From Anaerolineaceae bacterium (GTDB taxonomy: Bacteria > Chloroflexota > Anaerolineae > Anaerolineales > Anaerolineaceae), in assembly GCA_002702705.1 (NCBI GenBank), contig PABH01000019.1, positions 119,192 to 166,306 on the forward strand: a stretch of DNA of 47,115 bases. The letters are read 5' to 3'. This document shows positions 8,603-16,933 of the stretch, in pieces. Made by a program: the position numbers and the translations under genes. Below the pieces are notes generated by a model. The model worked only from the letters and a program-made list of their open reading frames with translations, was not told the origin of the DNA and did no database searches. Within the stretch, counting starts at the first letter, position 1. Each line of letters begins with the position of its first letter.

Positions 8603-9712
8603 TCAGGCATTTAAAAATGATGCTTGTTTTTCAGTTATGGTTTTAATGAGCTTATCGTAAGGTGCTTTGAATTTATCAATACCCTCAACTAATAATTGTC
8701 TGGTAATATCATCCAGTTGAATTCCCACAGCTTCCAATTGTTTCAATTGGAGACGGGCCTCTTCAACATCTTTCTCTAGTGTGTTATCGACTGTACCATG
8801 ATCTAAAAACGCATCCAATGTATCGGGGGGTAATGTATTTACTGTTTCTGGTCCGATCAGTTGATCGACATATAGTGTGTCTGGATAAGATGGGTTTTTT
8901 GTACTTGTACTACCATATAAAACACGCTGTGGGCGGGCATGTTTTTTTGTGAGTTGCGCCCATTGTTCACCAGAAAAATTGTTATTAAAATGTTGATAAG
9001 CGATTTTAGCGTTAGCAATTCCAATCTTTCCTTTTAGCGCTTGTGCTTCTTCAATATCAATTTCGTCTAATAAGGGATCAACTTTTGAATCGATTCGACT
9101 AACAAAAAAGGAGGCTACTGAGGCGATTGAGTCTAAGCCATTAGATTGTTTTGCTCGGGCTTCTAAACCGGATCGATAAGCTGAAGCAACCAGGTCATAC
9201 TGTGAAATTGAAAACATCAATGTCACGTTAATGTTAAATCCTTCTTCTGTTAATGTCTGAATTGCCAGTAGACCTTCCGCTGTGGCTGGAACTTTAATCA
9301 TTATATTCGGCATGTTGATTGCTTTGGTTAACCGCCGAGCTTCGTCTATGGTCGCTTTTGTTTCATGCGCCAGATACGGGTTTACTTCCATGCTGATATA
9401 CCCATCTTTACCATCCGTTTTTTCGTAAACTGGTGTTAAGATTTTAGCGGCTGTTTGGATGTCTTTTATAGCTAACCTTTCATAAATTTCCTGTGCCGAT
9501 TTGCCCTCTAAAGCCAATTGCCGGATATCATCATCATAAAAATTGCTGTTTGAAATTGCTTTTTGAAAAATGGCTGGATTGGATGTCAAACCTCGTAAAC
9601 CCATTTTTACATATCGGTCTAAACCGCCGGATTCAAGAAAACCTCGTTCTATATAATCCAACCACACTGATTGTCCAATTTTAGCAAGTTGTTGTAATTT
9701 GTTGATTTGCAT
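8603..9712 (-). CDS. tal: Transaldolase
   Basis: Transfers a dihydroxyacetone unit between sugar phosphates in the non-oxidative pentose phosphate pathway. At 369 residues it is the long transaldolase type found in actinobacteria, cyanobacteria and Chloroflexota. Seen: GLRGLTSNPAIFQKA (TSNPAIF at residues 43-49), YISMEVNPYLAHET, and the Schiff-base lysine Lys140 in IMIKVPATAEGL. Later motifs include NVTLMFSISQY, the SFFVSRIDSKVD segment and RVLYGSTSTKNP. AAGGAG lies 10 bases before the ATG. It sits between the interrupted DUF2892-type gene and gnd on the same strand, which links it to the oxidative branch of the pathway. Confidence 0.96.
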   Translation of the reverse strand: MQINKLQQLAKIGQSVWLDYIERGFLESGGLDRYVKMGLRGLTSNPAIFQKAISNSNFYDDDIRQLALEGKSAQEIYERLAIKDIQTAAKILTPVYEKTDGKDGYISMEVNPYLAHETKATIDEARRLTKAINMPNIMIKVPATAEGLLAIQTLTEEGFNINVTLMFSISQYDLVASAYRSGLEARAKQSNGLDSIASVASFFVSRIDSKVDPLLDEIDIEEAQALKGKIGIANAKIAYQHFNNNFSGEQWAQLTKKHARPQRVLYGSTSTKNPSYPDTLYVDQLIGPETVNTLPPDTLDAFLDHGTVDNTLEKDVEEARLQLKQLEAVGIQLDDITRQLLVEGIDKFKAPYDKLIKTITEKQASFLNA

Positions 9713-9729
9713 AGGTTTTTTCTCCTTGG

Positions 9730-9960
9730 TTATGAATAGTGTTGACGCAGCTTACGGCCATTAAAAGGAAGTTTAAATAATGGCGCAAAAACACAAAAGT
9801 CAAAAATGCCAGCAGCGAATGGAATTAAGCCAATAAAAATCAATAACTATTTCCATATACTCGTTACCGCGAAGATCCCGATCAGGATGATCCCGACACC
9901 TGCAATAATTCGCACCCATCGCCCTGCTGTACTTCCTAAAAATTTAAAAATGTTATTCAT
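9730..9960 (-). pseudogene. DUF2892/YgaP-like small membrane protein interrupted by in-frame TAG
   Basis: Read from the ATG at 9960, the frame gives 37 residues (MNNIFKFLGSTAGRWVRIIA... to TSIWK), a TAG at 9849-9847, then 38 more codons in the same frame (starting LLIFIGLIPFAAGIFDFC, ending KLRQHYS) to a TAA at 9730. The two halves together have the pattern of DUF2892 proteins: a short amphipathic start with GR...R, one membrane helix with GxGxxLIG, a break, a second helix with GLIPxxAGxFxFC, and a short tail. The ATG overlaps the end of the upstream beta-propeller gene by 8 bases, which suggests translational coupling. TAG ends other genes in the window normally, so general recoding is unlikely. 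It may be a recent nonsense mutation, a sequencing error or a readthrough site. Confidence 0.65.
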
Positions 9961-10936
9961 CTTTACCCTCCATCCAAGTAATGTCTTGCACGTTTTCAAA
10001 TGTATCTAAAAACATTTTCCACCTGAAGTTATCCAAATTGGTTGAAATTACGGCACCATTGGAAAGAACAGCGAAAAGCTCGTTGTTAATTTGTAAAAAT
10101 TTTTCTACCATCGTATTGGACCAGGTTTCAGGTAAGTTCCGCATAATCGGGTGCCAAGATGCACCTCCGGTAATGCTTTCTTTTATACTTCCGTTTCGGT
10201 CTGGACCATCTGCAGACCCGACGATAATATGTGAAGGTTGAGCGGAATCAATCCAAATATCGCGGCAGTAATCTGGATGAATCTTTGACCAACTGGCACC
10301 TTCTGCTGTGGAGTAATATAATCCATTACCGGTAGCAGCGAAGATTTGGTCATACGTAGATGTATGCAATCTCACAGAGTGGACGTCGTGATGTATCCAT
10401 GGGTCTGCTGAATTGATTTGGATGTCTTCTTCCCGTTGATCCAACAATTCCCACGACCTTCCAAAATCATAAGAACGTAAAAGCCCACCTTGTTCTACAG
10501 CAGCATAGACACGATTCTTTTGTATGGCAAAACCACGCACACATCCTGCCTCAGGCGAATAAGGTAAATTCCATTCGTATTTTTCGCGATAGTTAATCAC
10601 TTCGGGACAGCTTTGCCAACTCTCCCCCCCATCACGGGATGTGAATATTGCTGCTGGTTCCGTACCAGCTAGTATTAAATCCGGGTTATGAGGGTTTATT
10701 TTTAATGCTCTAATATGAAGAACATCCAACCCTCGGTTACTCTCCTGCCAGGTCTTTCCTCGATCATAAGATCGAAAAATGCCACTTTTGCTGCCAGCCA
10801 GGATTTTATCTTCCAGACTGCTTACAGCAGTAAAGTGCGTATTATGTTGAATACTTTGGGTTATTTCCCATTCCCCATTAATTTCCCGCATGATTTTTAA
10901 CCCAAACGAGGTCGCAATTACCAGTTGTGATTCCAT
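9953..10936 (-). CDS. BNR/Asp-box beta-propeller protein, sialidase-like fold
   Basis: A 327-residue protein with no signal peptide. Five Asp-box type repeats can be seen: SYDRGKTW, SRDGGESW, SYDFGRSW, STAEGASW and SITGGASW, each followed by a beta-strand pattern. This is the fold of sialidase/Ycf48/VPS10-type propellers, but no sialidase catalytic arginine triad could be identified. It is better called a propeller of unknown function, often labelled a glycosyl hydrolase in annotation. The start at 10936 is chosen over the longer frame (10999) because GGAGG lies 8 bases before it. It heads the apparent operon with the DUF2892-type gene, transaldolase and gnd. Confidence 0.85.
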   Translation of the reverse strand: MESQLVIATSFGLKIMREINGEWEITQSIQHNTHFTAVSSLEDKILAGSKSGIFRSYDRGKTWQESNRGLDVLHIRALKINPHNPDLILAGTEPAAIFTSRDGGESWQSCPEVINYREKYEWNLPYSPEAGCVRGFAIQKNRVYAAVEQGGLLRSYDFGRSWELLDQREEDIQINSADPWIHHDVHSVRLHTSTYDQIFAATGNGLYYSTAEGASWSKIHPDYCRDIWIDSAQPSHIIVGSADGPDRNGSIKESITGGASWHPIMRNLPETWSNTMVEKFLQINNELFAVLSNGAVISTNLDNFRWKMFLDTFENVQDITWMEGKDE

Positions 10937-11280
10937 TTTTTGCCTCCATTTCGTAATAAGAACTTGGAAACCAAAAATAAAAAAACATCTTCGATACACT
11001 CTTCATTTATTGAGCGAATGAAAGCAAATATTTTTTGGTTTCCATCCCTAGAATTCGTACCAATTTAACCTATATATACGATACCATGCCAGGCCCAAAG
11101 AGTTTATATACAGGGATACACTAAGCGGATATAAAACCAGGTATATTTTTGATTCTATCGGTAGATAGATGTAAGCAGAATAGTTTGCTAGTATTCTCAA
11201 AGCATGGTTATTAATTTCCCCCGAATTTTAGATCTTCTTTTGTCTTTGGAATTTTTTTCAAAAAGATTAACAACTAACAG
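10937..11280. other. Intergenic stretch with one inverted repeat
   Basis: No convincing gene. It must contain the promoter of the beta-propeller/tal/gnd operon and the end of the tocopherol-cyclase-like transcript. The only structure seen is a 13-bp perfect inverted repeat (TGGAAACCAAAAA at 10965-10977, complement at 11032-11044). Inside its loop is a short TTCATT/AATGAA hairpin around 11002-11022. Confidence 0.6.
10965..11044. repeat. 13-bp perfect inverted repeat, arms 54 bases apart
   Basis: Arms at 10965-10977 (TGGAAACCAAAAA) and 11032-11044 (TTTTTGGTTTCCA). It lies just upstream of the beta-propeller gene start. It could form a long stem-loop in the leader of that operon or act as a paired protein-binding site. 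Part of the match is A/T run, which lowers its weight. Confidence 0.4.
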
Positions 11281-12288
11281 TCATTTGATTGCCATATTAA
11301 TCAGTTTATCCATTTTCCCAACAACTTCCAGGCCAGCGTAATCGCCGGTCCCTTCAAATTCAACATTATTGATCTTTCTATTAATCAATCGAACGTGGAT
11401 GTTGGCACTGAGTGTTTCTGGAATACGTCTACCCATGCCTTGTGGGGTAGGGGCGAGTAATAAACCGCCTTGTGCTTGTCTGGCTTGAATCTCCAAAATG
11501 TGAGTACGGTTTTGCATTGTCCAAACAACATACTTATCATTCACTGATAAATTGTTAATGCGGCTGTTTGCATAGGTTGCAAAGCGGTGTAATTTTCCGT
11601 TTTGCCAGAATCCAACGATAAAACCGGCAAATGCACTTCCCATCCAGGGAATAATTGCAACCGATGCGGTTAAGGAGGCGCGTGTATGAACAAAATGATT
11701 GGACTGCATCCATATCCAGGATTGCGGAAATGCTTTCCCCCAATCCTTTTCGATGTAACCCCTGCCGCCAGAAAAATCAACCTCGTGTTGATTGACCTGA
11801 ATTTTCCCGCTGACCGCATGGTCAAATCCCAAGACACCATGATAACACTCCATGTTTGGAACCCAGGCATACCAGCCCATTACGCCTGGGGATGTCCAAT
11901 GAACCGGCCATCCAATCGGATTGTCAAATTTTAAATTTCCCTGAACTATTTGTTGGTGATTGTTGATATTTAATTCAATTTGCTTTAGAGAGAATGAGTT
12001 GTCTCCAATCCGAATTTCAAAATGATCATCAGCTGACCAAAATTGTTCAATCGGATAACGATGATATTCCACACTGCTGCTTGCTCCATCCAACACCTGA
12101 ACAAATGCGTGGCTGTTTTCATTCGATTTGCCTAAAAATACGCCGGGAATAAATGAATATCGATGTTTGCCGCTTGAATCTACGACCTTAAAATACCACC
12201 CTTCAAAAAATGGTTGTGAAACAAATCTCCCATGGTAGTTTTCCGGATGTAGGGTGGTCCTTATAAAATTCGTTAGACGCTTTAACAT
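11281..12288 (-). CDS. Tocopherol-cyclase-like (lipocalin-type) protein
   Basis: A 335-residue soluble protein. FFEGWYFKVV (residues 27-36), GVMGWYAWVPNMECYHGVL in the middle and GGRGYIEKDWGKAFPQSWIW (about 173-192) are the hallmarks of the tocopherol cyclase family (PF14249), which folds as two lipocalin-like beta-barrels. In plants and cyanobacteria the family cyclises prenylated quinols. Homologues occur widely in non-photosynthetic bacteria, where the substrate is unknown. No prenyltransferase or methyltransferase partner is visible nearby, so a role with a prenyl quinone is only possible, not shown. It is followed by a 344-base gap and is probably transcribed alone. Confidence 0.88.
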   Translation of the reverse strand: MLKRLTNFIRTTLHPENYHGRFVSQPFFEGWYFKVVDSSGKHRYSFIPGVFLGKSNENSHAFVQVLDGASSSVEYHRYPIEQFWSADDHFEIRIGDNSFSLKQIELNINNHQQIVQGNLKFDNPIGWPVHWTSPGVMGWYAWVPNMECYHGVLGFDHAVSGKIQVNQHEVDFSGGRGYIEKDWGKAFPQSWIWMQSNHFVHTRASLTASVAIIPWMGSAFAGFIVGFWQNGKLHRFATYANSRINNLSVNDKYVVWTMQNRTHILEIQARQAQGGLLLAPTPQGMGRRIPETLSANIHVRLINRKINNVEFEGTGDYAGLEVVGKMDKLINMAIK

Positions 12289-12464
12289 GAAGTAAGTCTA
12301 ATTGGTTCAATTATCGAGGTCAAAATTTTGTAGAAAATTCTTGCGTCCTAAAAAAAAGTTGTGATTCGGATACTCAAAATATTAATAATAAGATGAGGTA
12401 TGGAAATAAGTAGTTATGATAGAATATTAATTCAACTATTTAGTGGAAATGTTGGATAAAAAAA

Positions 12465-13433
12465 TTGGATAAATTGATTCTTAACCGACTCAGTATTTTA
12501 ACAATATGGATCTTTGGACTAATTATTTTTTCAGGTTGCAGACATTCACTTTCCAGTGATGAACTTAGAAATCAATCTACTACCACAAATGCGCAAAATT
12601 TGATCGAAAAGAAACCTTTGGTTGATGACACACCTATTATCAATTCATCGGAGTCCAATCAAGCTTCTTCTGAACAAGTTTTAAAAACTGAACCGATTTC
12701 TGCCATACCAGAACAAGCTGCTCCAACAGAAACGAAAAATTTACCAACCCCAACACAAAGTTCCATTATTTGGTCAGCTGGCCATGAAACAGGGGATCTT
12801 TCAGAATGGGAATCTCATGGTGGGTTTGTCCGTCAAGGAAGTTCTGGAATGTTTCGTTTGGTTAGCCCACATGCCCATAGTGGGCAGTATTCAGTGGCAT
12901 TATCCATAGATACTTTGGCCCCAACCGAAACAGGTGCTCATGCGGCTTACTTGTTCTTTTGGGAACAACTTCCAGGTGATACGTATTATTATTCAGCTTG
13001 GTATTATATTCCCTCTGAAATTAAACTTGATAGCTGGTGGAATATTTGGCAATGGAAATCGACAAATGGCGGCAATTCAGATTATAGCAAGCCAATGTTT
13101 TCACTTGGTGTGGAAACTAGGGATGATAAAGATTTTTTGACTTTAAACTATCGCCCAGATACACCTGAAAAAATTGTTTTCAAACAGTCCATGATGATAG
13201 TAAAAGATCAATGGTTTCAAATTGAAGCCAAGTACGTTAAATCGGAAACAGAAGGGCAAGTTATTATTTGGCAAGATGGGGTAAAAATTTTTGAAGAAGA
13301 AGGCTTGCCAACTGTATTGGGTGATCAAACCGTGTATTGGTCTGTAAACCATTACGCTGAAAGTATATCTCCACATCCTGCTATTATTTATATAGACGAT
13401 GCTATAATTAGCACATCAAGAATCGAACCATAG
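12465..13433 (+). CDS. Lipoprotein with polysaccharide-lyase/lectin-like jelly-roll domain
   Basis: A 322-residue exported lipoprotein. A hydrophobic signal ends in the lipobox IFSGC with the lipidated Cys at residue 25. A Ser/Thr/Gln/Pro-rich linker (about 27-100) carries a beta-rich domain with the pattern of heparin-lyase-I-like or alginate-lyase-like concanavalin folds: HETGDLSEWE, HSGQYSVALSI, YYYSAWYYIPSE, WNIWQWKS, DQWFQIEAKYV, IIWQDGVKIFEE and IYIDDAIIS. Whether it cuts or only binds polysaccharide cannot be told. The start is uncertain: TTG at 12465 or 12474 is used, as the nearby ATG at 12449 is in another frame and stops. It opens the polysaccharide locus and probably acts on or anchors the product. 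Confidence 0.8.
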   Translation: MDKLILNRLSILTIWIFGLIIFSGCRHSLSSDELRNQSTTTNAQNLIEKKPLVDDTPIINSSESNQASSEQVLKTEPISAIPEQAAPTETKNLPTPTQSSIIWSAGHETGDLSEWESHGGFVRQGSSGMFRLVSPHAHSGQYSVALSIDTLAPTETGAHAAYLFFWEQLPGDTYYYSAWYYIPSEIKLDSWWNIWQWKSTNGGNSDYSKPMFSLGVETRDDKDFLTLNYRPDTPEKIVFKQSMMIVKDQWFQIEAKYVKSETEGQVIIWQDGVKIFEEEGLPTVLGDQTVYWSVNHYAESISPHPAIIYIDDAIISTSRIEP

Positions 13434-13466
13434 TAATTTTTTAATAAATTTTCCTCGGTATATCCC

Positions 13467-14198
13467 ATGAAACATCAAAATTTTCCAAACTTAAGCCCAG
13501 GCTGGCTGAAGGATTATTCTTTTTTAAATTCAATCTTTGATCTCTCAGAATCCAATGAGGGCTTTGAAGAAGCTTTAGCGTTTAACAAATCGATTGATAA
13601 AAAAATATTTGATTACTTAATAACCATTCCGGGTATTATTTTTTGTATTCCATTATTTTTAATTATTGGTCTTTTGATAAAACTAGAATCTAAGGGTCCA
13701 GTCTTATTTAAACAAAAAAGGGTGGGTAAAGATGGGAAAGTATTTTTAATGTACAAATTCCGTTCAATGTATGTGAATACAGACCAATCAGTACATGAAA
13801 ACCATATTTTAGCCTATAAAAAAGGATTGTTAAATCCCCAAGAGGGATATAAATTAAAAAATGATCCCAGGATTACGAAAGTTGGAAAATTTTTACGAGA
13901 TTCTAGTTTGGACGAGCTGCCTCAGTTAATTAATATATTACGAGGTGAGATGAGCCTTGTTGGACCAAGACCAGTTCCCATTTATGAAGCAGATTTATAT
14001 GATTTATGGCAAAGTGAACGGGTTTCGACATTACCGGGTATTACTGGTATGTGGCAAGTATGTGGTAGAAGTGCCGTTTCGTTTGAAGAACAAATTCGTC
14101 TTGATATTCACTATGTTCGTAACCAATCCATTGGGTTAAATATAAAAATATTGCTTATTACTTTCTTGGCTGTTTTTAACAAAAGAGGCGCTGGATAA
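13467..14198 (+). CDS. Undecaprenyl-phosphate sugar phosphotransferase (bacterial sugar transferase)
   Basis: This enzyme family starts glycan assembly by moving a sugar-1-phosphate to undecaprenyl phosphate at the inner face of the membrane. The 243-residue protein has the small monotopic form. After a 45-residue lead it has the membrane hairpin (about 51-72), then KLESKGPVLFKQKRVGKDGK, MYKFRSM, DPRITKVGKFLRDSSLDELPQ, INILRGEMSLVGPRPVP and the GITGMWQVCGRS ending, all diagnostic of the family (PF02397). No N-terminal multi-helix or CoA-binding-like region is present, so it is the minimal catalytic type. The sugar is not predictable. Close spacing to the flippase gene supports one operon. Confidence 0.95.
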   Translation: MKHQNFPNLSPGWLKDYSFLNSIFDLSESNEGFEEALAFNKSIDKKIFDYLITIPGIIFCIPLFLIIGLLIKLESKGPVLFKQKRVGKDGKVFLMYKFRSMYVNTDQSVHENHILAYKKGLLNPQEGYKLKNDPRITKVGKFLRDSSLDELPQLINILRGEMSLVGPRPVPIYEADLYDLWQSERVSTLPGITGMWQVCGRSAVSFEEQIRLDIHYVRNQSIGLNIKILLITFLAVFNKRGAG

Positions 14199-14215
14199 CC
14201 AGCAGGTTCAAGTTT

Positions 14216-15703
14216 ATGGATAAACCAACAGTGTTTTCTAAAATTCTTTCAGGTACTTTTTTTACGGGAAGTGGGAGAATATTTATTGTTGTATTAGGTT
14301 TAGTTGGTTTTATGGTTTCAGCCAGATGGTTAACACCTGAAGAATTGGGTGCATTTACTCTCCTTCAGGTTGCTGCTGTATTTGTAGCAAACTTTAGTGA
14401 TTTTGGAATTAACACATCCATTACAAAGTTTTTGGCCGACAATACCGATAAAAATGAACAGCATCGATTTATATTTACCGCATTTATTTTTCGTTCCATT
14501 GTGTTAATCTTGGCAAGTTTAATATCACTTTTAGCACATAAAATTTTATTTTCAATGTTTGGGTCTTCTGTTTATATTGATTTGTTACCTTTTTTACCGA
14601 TTTTAGTTTTTCTTGAAGGATTCATAAAATTTTATGTTTCGGTTTTTGAAGGATTATTTCAATTTAAATGGGTAGGTTTATCTGATGCGTTAACCAGCAT
14701 TTGCAGTTTTGGTTTAATTATGATCCTTGTAGTTTGGCAAGGGGCTGGACTCAATGGAAGAATTTATGCAAGAATTTTTGCTTTGTCCATACCGTTAATT
14801 TTGATGTTTTTTTTGTATCCAATTTACCGGCCATCAAAAATCGATTATGGCTTTTTAAAAAGGATTATTAAATTTGGATTTCCGCTTTACATTAATCAAA
14901 TTCTTAGTTTTATTTTTTTGAGGGCAGACACATTTATCATTGGTGCCTTGTTGGGACCAGCGGAAATTGCATTATATGAAATTGCTCGAAAAATACCAGA
15001 AAGTATGGAAATGATATACGACGCATTTCGTAAGGTGTATTTTCCAATGGTTTCTCAATTATTTTCAACAGGTGATCGAGACCAGGGTGCGGGGTTATTA
15101 AATACATCAACACGATTAATTACGTTTTTGGGTGGTTTAATGACTTTGTTCGTTTTTTTGTTTGGCAAAGAAATAATTTTTTTATTGTTTTCTAGCAAAT
15201 ATACTGATAGCTCATTGATTTTTTCGATATTGATGGTGGCTCTAGTATTTTTGATGGTTGATTATACTCTTGGATATACTCTGGTTGCAGTTGGTGAATC
15301 AAATAAGCCACCTTTGATTAATATCGTGAGAACTGGTGTTAATTTTATTGGTTATTTTACGTTAATAAAATCTTTGGGTGCGTTGGGCGCTGCTCTAGCT
15401 GGAATATTTGGAACAATTGTTGCGAATCCAATTAATGTTTTCTTTTTGCGTAGGCGAAAAATTCCGGTTGGAATGCGTTTTTATATCAAACCTATCCTGA
15501 TTATGGGATTTGTGATTTTTGTAAATATGATTTTTTCTTGGGAATCAGTTTTTCTACGTGGCAGTATGTTGTTGTTATATCTGGGGCTTAGTTATTTGTT
15601 TTCTGTTTTTACAAAACATGATATTGCTTTAATTGCTCAGATTGGAAAGCAACTTAAAGAAGCATTCACACAAAGGTTTCTTCCAAGGCCTAAAGAAGTG
15701 TAG
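14216..15703 (+). CDS. Wzx-type polysaccharide flippase (MOP superfamily)
   Basis: A 495-residue integral membrane protein with about 14 predicted helices. The start (FSKILSGTFFTGSGRIFIVV...WLTPEELGAFTLLQ) and the mid segment (FPLYINQILSFIFLRADTFI, followed by GALLGPAEIALYEIARKI) are characteristic of polysaccharide-biosynthesis flippases of the MATE-like MOP superfamily. It should move the lipid-linked repeat unit made by the neighbouring glycosyltransferases across the membrane. The ATG at 14216 lies 17 bases after the phosphotransferase stop, and the gene ends 10 bases before the next glycosyltransferase start. Confidence 0.93.
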   Translation: MDKPTVFSKILSGTFFTGSGRIFIVVLGLVGFMVSARWLTPEELGAFTLLQVAAVFVANFSDFGINTSITKFLADNTDKNEQHRFIFTAFIFRSIVLILASLISLLAHKILFSMFGSSVYIDLLPFLPILVFLEGFIKFYVSVFEGLFQFKWVGLSDALTSICSFGLIMILVVWQGAGLNGRIYARIFALSIPLILMFFLYPIYRPSKIDYGFLKRIIKFGFPLYINQILSFIFLRADTFIIGALLGPAEIALYEIARKIPESMEMIYDAFRKVYFPMVSQLFSTGDRDQGAGLLNTSTRLITFLGGLMTLFVFLFGKEIIFLLFSSKYTDSSLIFSILMVALVFLMVDYTLGYTLVAVGESNKPPLINIVRTGVNFIGYFTLIKSLGALGAALAGIFGTIVANPINVFFLRRRKIPVGMRFYIKPILIMGFVIFVNMIFSWESVFLRGSMLLLYLGLSYLFSVFTKHDIALIAQIGKQLKEAFTQRFLPRPKEV

Positions 15704-15713
15704 GAAAAACTTT

Positions 15714-16910
15714 ATGAAAATATTATTCATAACAAAATGGCTCCCTTATCCTCCTGAAACAGGTAATCCAATCCGTAATTATAATATTATTCGTCGCTTA
15801 GCAAAAAAACATGAGATATGGGTGGTTAGTTTTGTTGATGATGATACAAAACCTGAGGACGTAAAAATTTTCAAAGAATATTGTTACAAGCTTATCACTA
15901 TACCATATCAGGAGCATTCAGCATTGTTTGCTCCGCTTCGAGCTATAAAATTGTTATTATCAGGTACACCGCCGGATTTAAGATTAAATGAATCAAATCT
16001 TATGCAGCAAACTATTCAACAAATAACAAAAGAACAAGAATTTGACATTGTTCAAATAGAAGATTCATTTATGGCTTTTTACCATGAAGCTGTATATCCA
16101 CATAAAAAGACTCGAACCGTCTTATCGCTGCATGATATCGGTTTTCATAAATATAATCAAATTTACAAATTAGAACCAAAGCTCGCACGGCGATTCAGGC
16201 TTTGGCTCCATAGCAGAATGTTAAGATTATGGGAGCCAAACTATTCACAACGCTTTTCGAGTTGTATCACAATGTCCGAACTTGATAAACAACGTTTGAT
16301 CGAGAAGAACCCTTTGTTAACTGTTGAATCCATCCCAAATGGTATTGATGTACAAACTAATCAGCCTTTATCAAAAAGCCTATCTTCCACGCAGAATTTA
16401 TTGTTTATAGGCAACATGGATTATCGACCTAATCAAGATGCCATGTACTATTTTTGTAAAGAAATATTTCCGGAAATTAAAAAACGAAATGGTTTAATTA
16501 ATCTCTGGATTGTTGGAAAAAATACATCCGCTGATATCTTTGCTTTAGCAACCGATTCGATTTTTGTAACTGGCAGGGTAGATGATGTGCACCCATTTTA
16601 TGAAAAAACCCATATCAGTGTAATTCCTTTAAGGGCTGGAGGTGGAACAAGGTTAAAAATCTTGGAAAGTATGGCTTTGGGCCGCCCTGTAATTTCAACA
16701 ACTGTTGGTTGTGAAGGATTACAGGTAGTGGATGGAGAGCATTTGTTTATTGCTGATAACCCGGAAGTATTTGTCCAAAGGATCCAACAGTTATTCGATG
16801 ATCCAAAGCTTTATTCAAGAATTGTAACCAATGCAAGGGATTTCGTTGAAACTCGTTATAGTTGGAATGGGATTGTTAACAATTTAGAAAAATATTATGA
16901 AAAATTATGA
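15714..16910 (+). CDS. Glycosyltransferase family 4-type protein
   Basis: A 398-residue two-domain GT-B enzyme. The N-terminal half begins MKILFITKWLPYPPETGNPI with the glycine-containing acceptor loop. The C-terminal donor domain has LLFIGNMDYRPNQDAMYYF, NLWIVGKN, VTGRVDDVHPFYEKTHISVI and the nucleotide-sugar motif GGGTRLKILESMALGRPVIS. The start at 15714 is chosen over the longer frame (15633), which overlaps the flippase gene by 71 bases and lacks similarity. The sequence resembles the Stp1 group linked to exopolysaccharide loci, but donor and acceptor are unknown. Confidence 0.92.
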   Translation: MKILFITKWLPYPPETGNPIRNYNIIRRLAKKHEIWVVSFVDDDTKPEDVKIFKEYCYKLITIPYQEHSALFAPLRAIKLLLSGTPPDLRLNESNLMQQTIQQITKEQEFDIVQIEDSFMAFYHEAVYPHKKTRTVLSLHDIGFHKYNQIYKLEPKLARRFRLWLHSRMLRLWEPNYSQRFSSCITMSELDKQRLIEKNPLLTVESIPNGIDVQTNQPLSKSLSSTQNLLFIGNMDYRPNQDAMYYFCKEIFPEIKKRNGLINLWIVGKNTSADIFALATDSIFVTGRVDDVHPFYEKTHISVIPLRAGGGTRLKILESMALGRPVISTTVGCEGLQVVDGEHLFIADNPEVFVQRIQQLFDDPKLYSRIVTNARDFVETRYSWNGIVNNLEKYYEKL

Positions 16911-16933
16911 AATTAGGAAGAAATAAGTAGGGA

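Noticed and set aside
9847-9849. TAG read as an amino acid throughout this genome (stop codon reassignment)
   Set aside because: Several genes end naturally at TAG in this window with correct family lengths, so only a local effect is plausible.
9806-10009. Plus-strand frame of 67 codons
   Set aside because: It is antisense to the DUF2892-type reading frame and the propeller gene end, with no protein-like pattern.
15633-15713. Longer N-terminus for the first glycosyltransferase
   Set aside because: The additional residues are a frame-shifted copy of the flippase end; the family pattern begins at MKILFITKW, coded from 15714.
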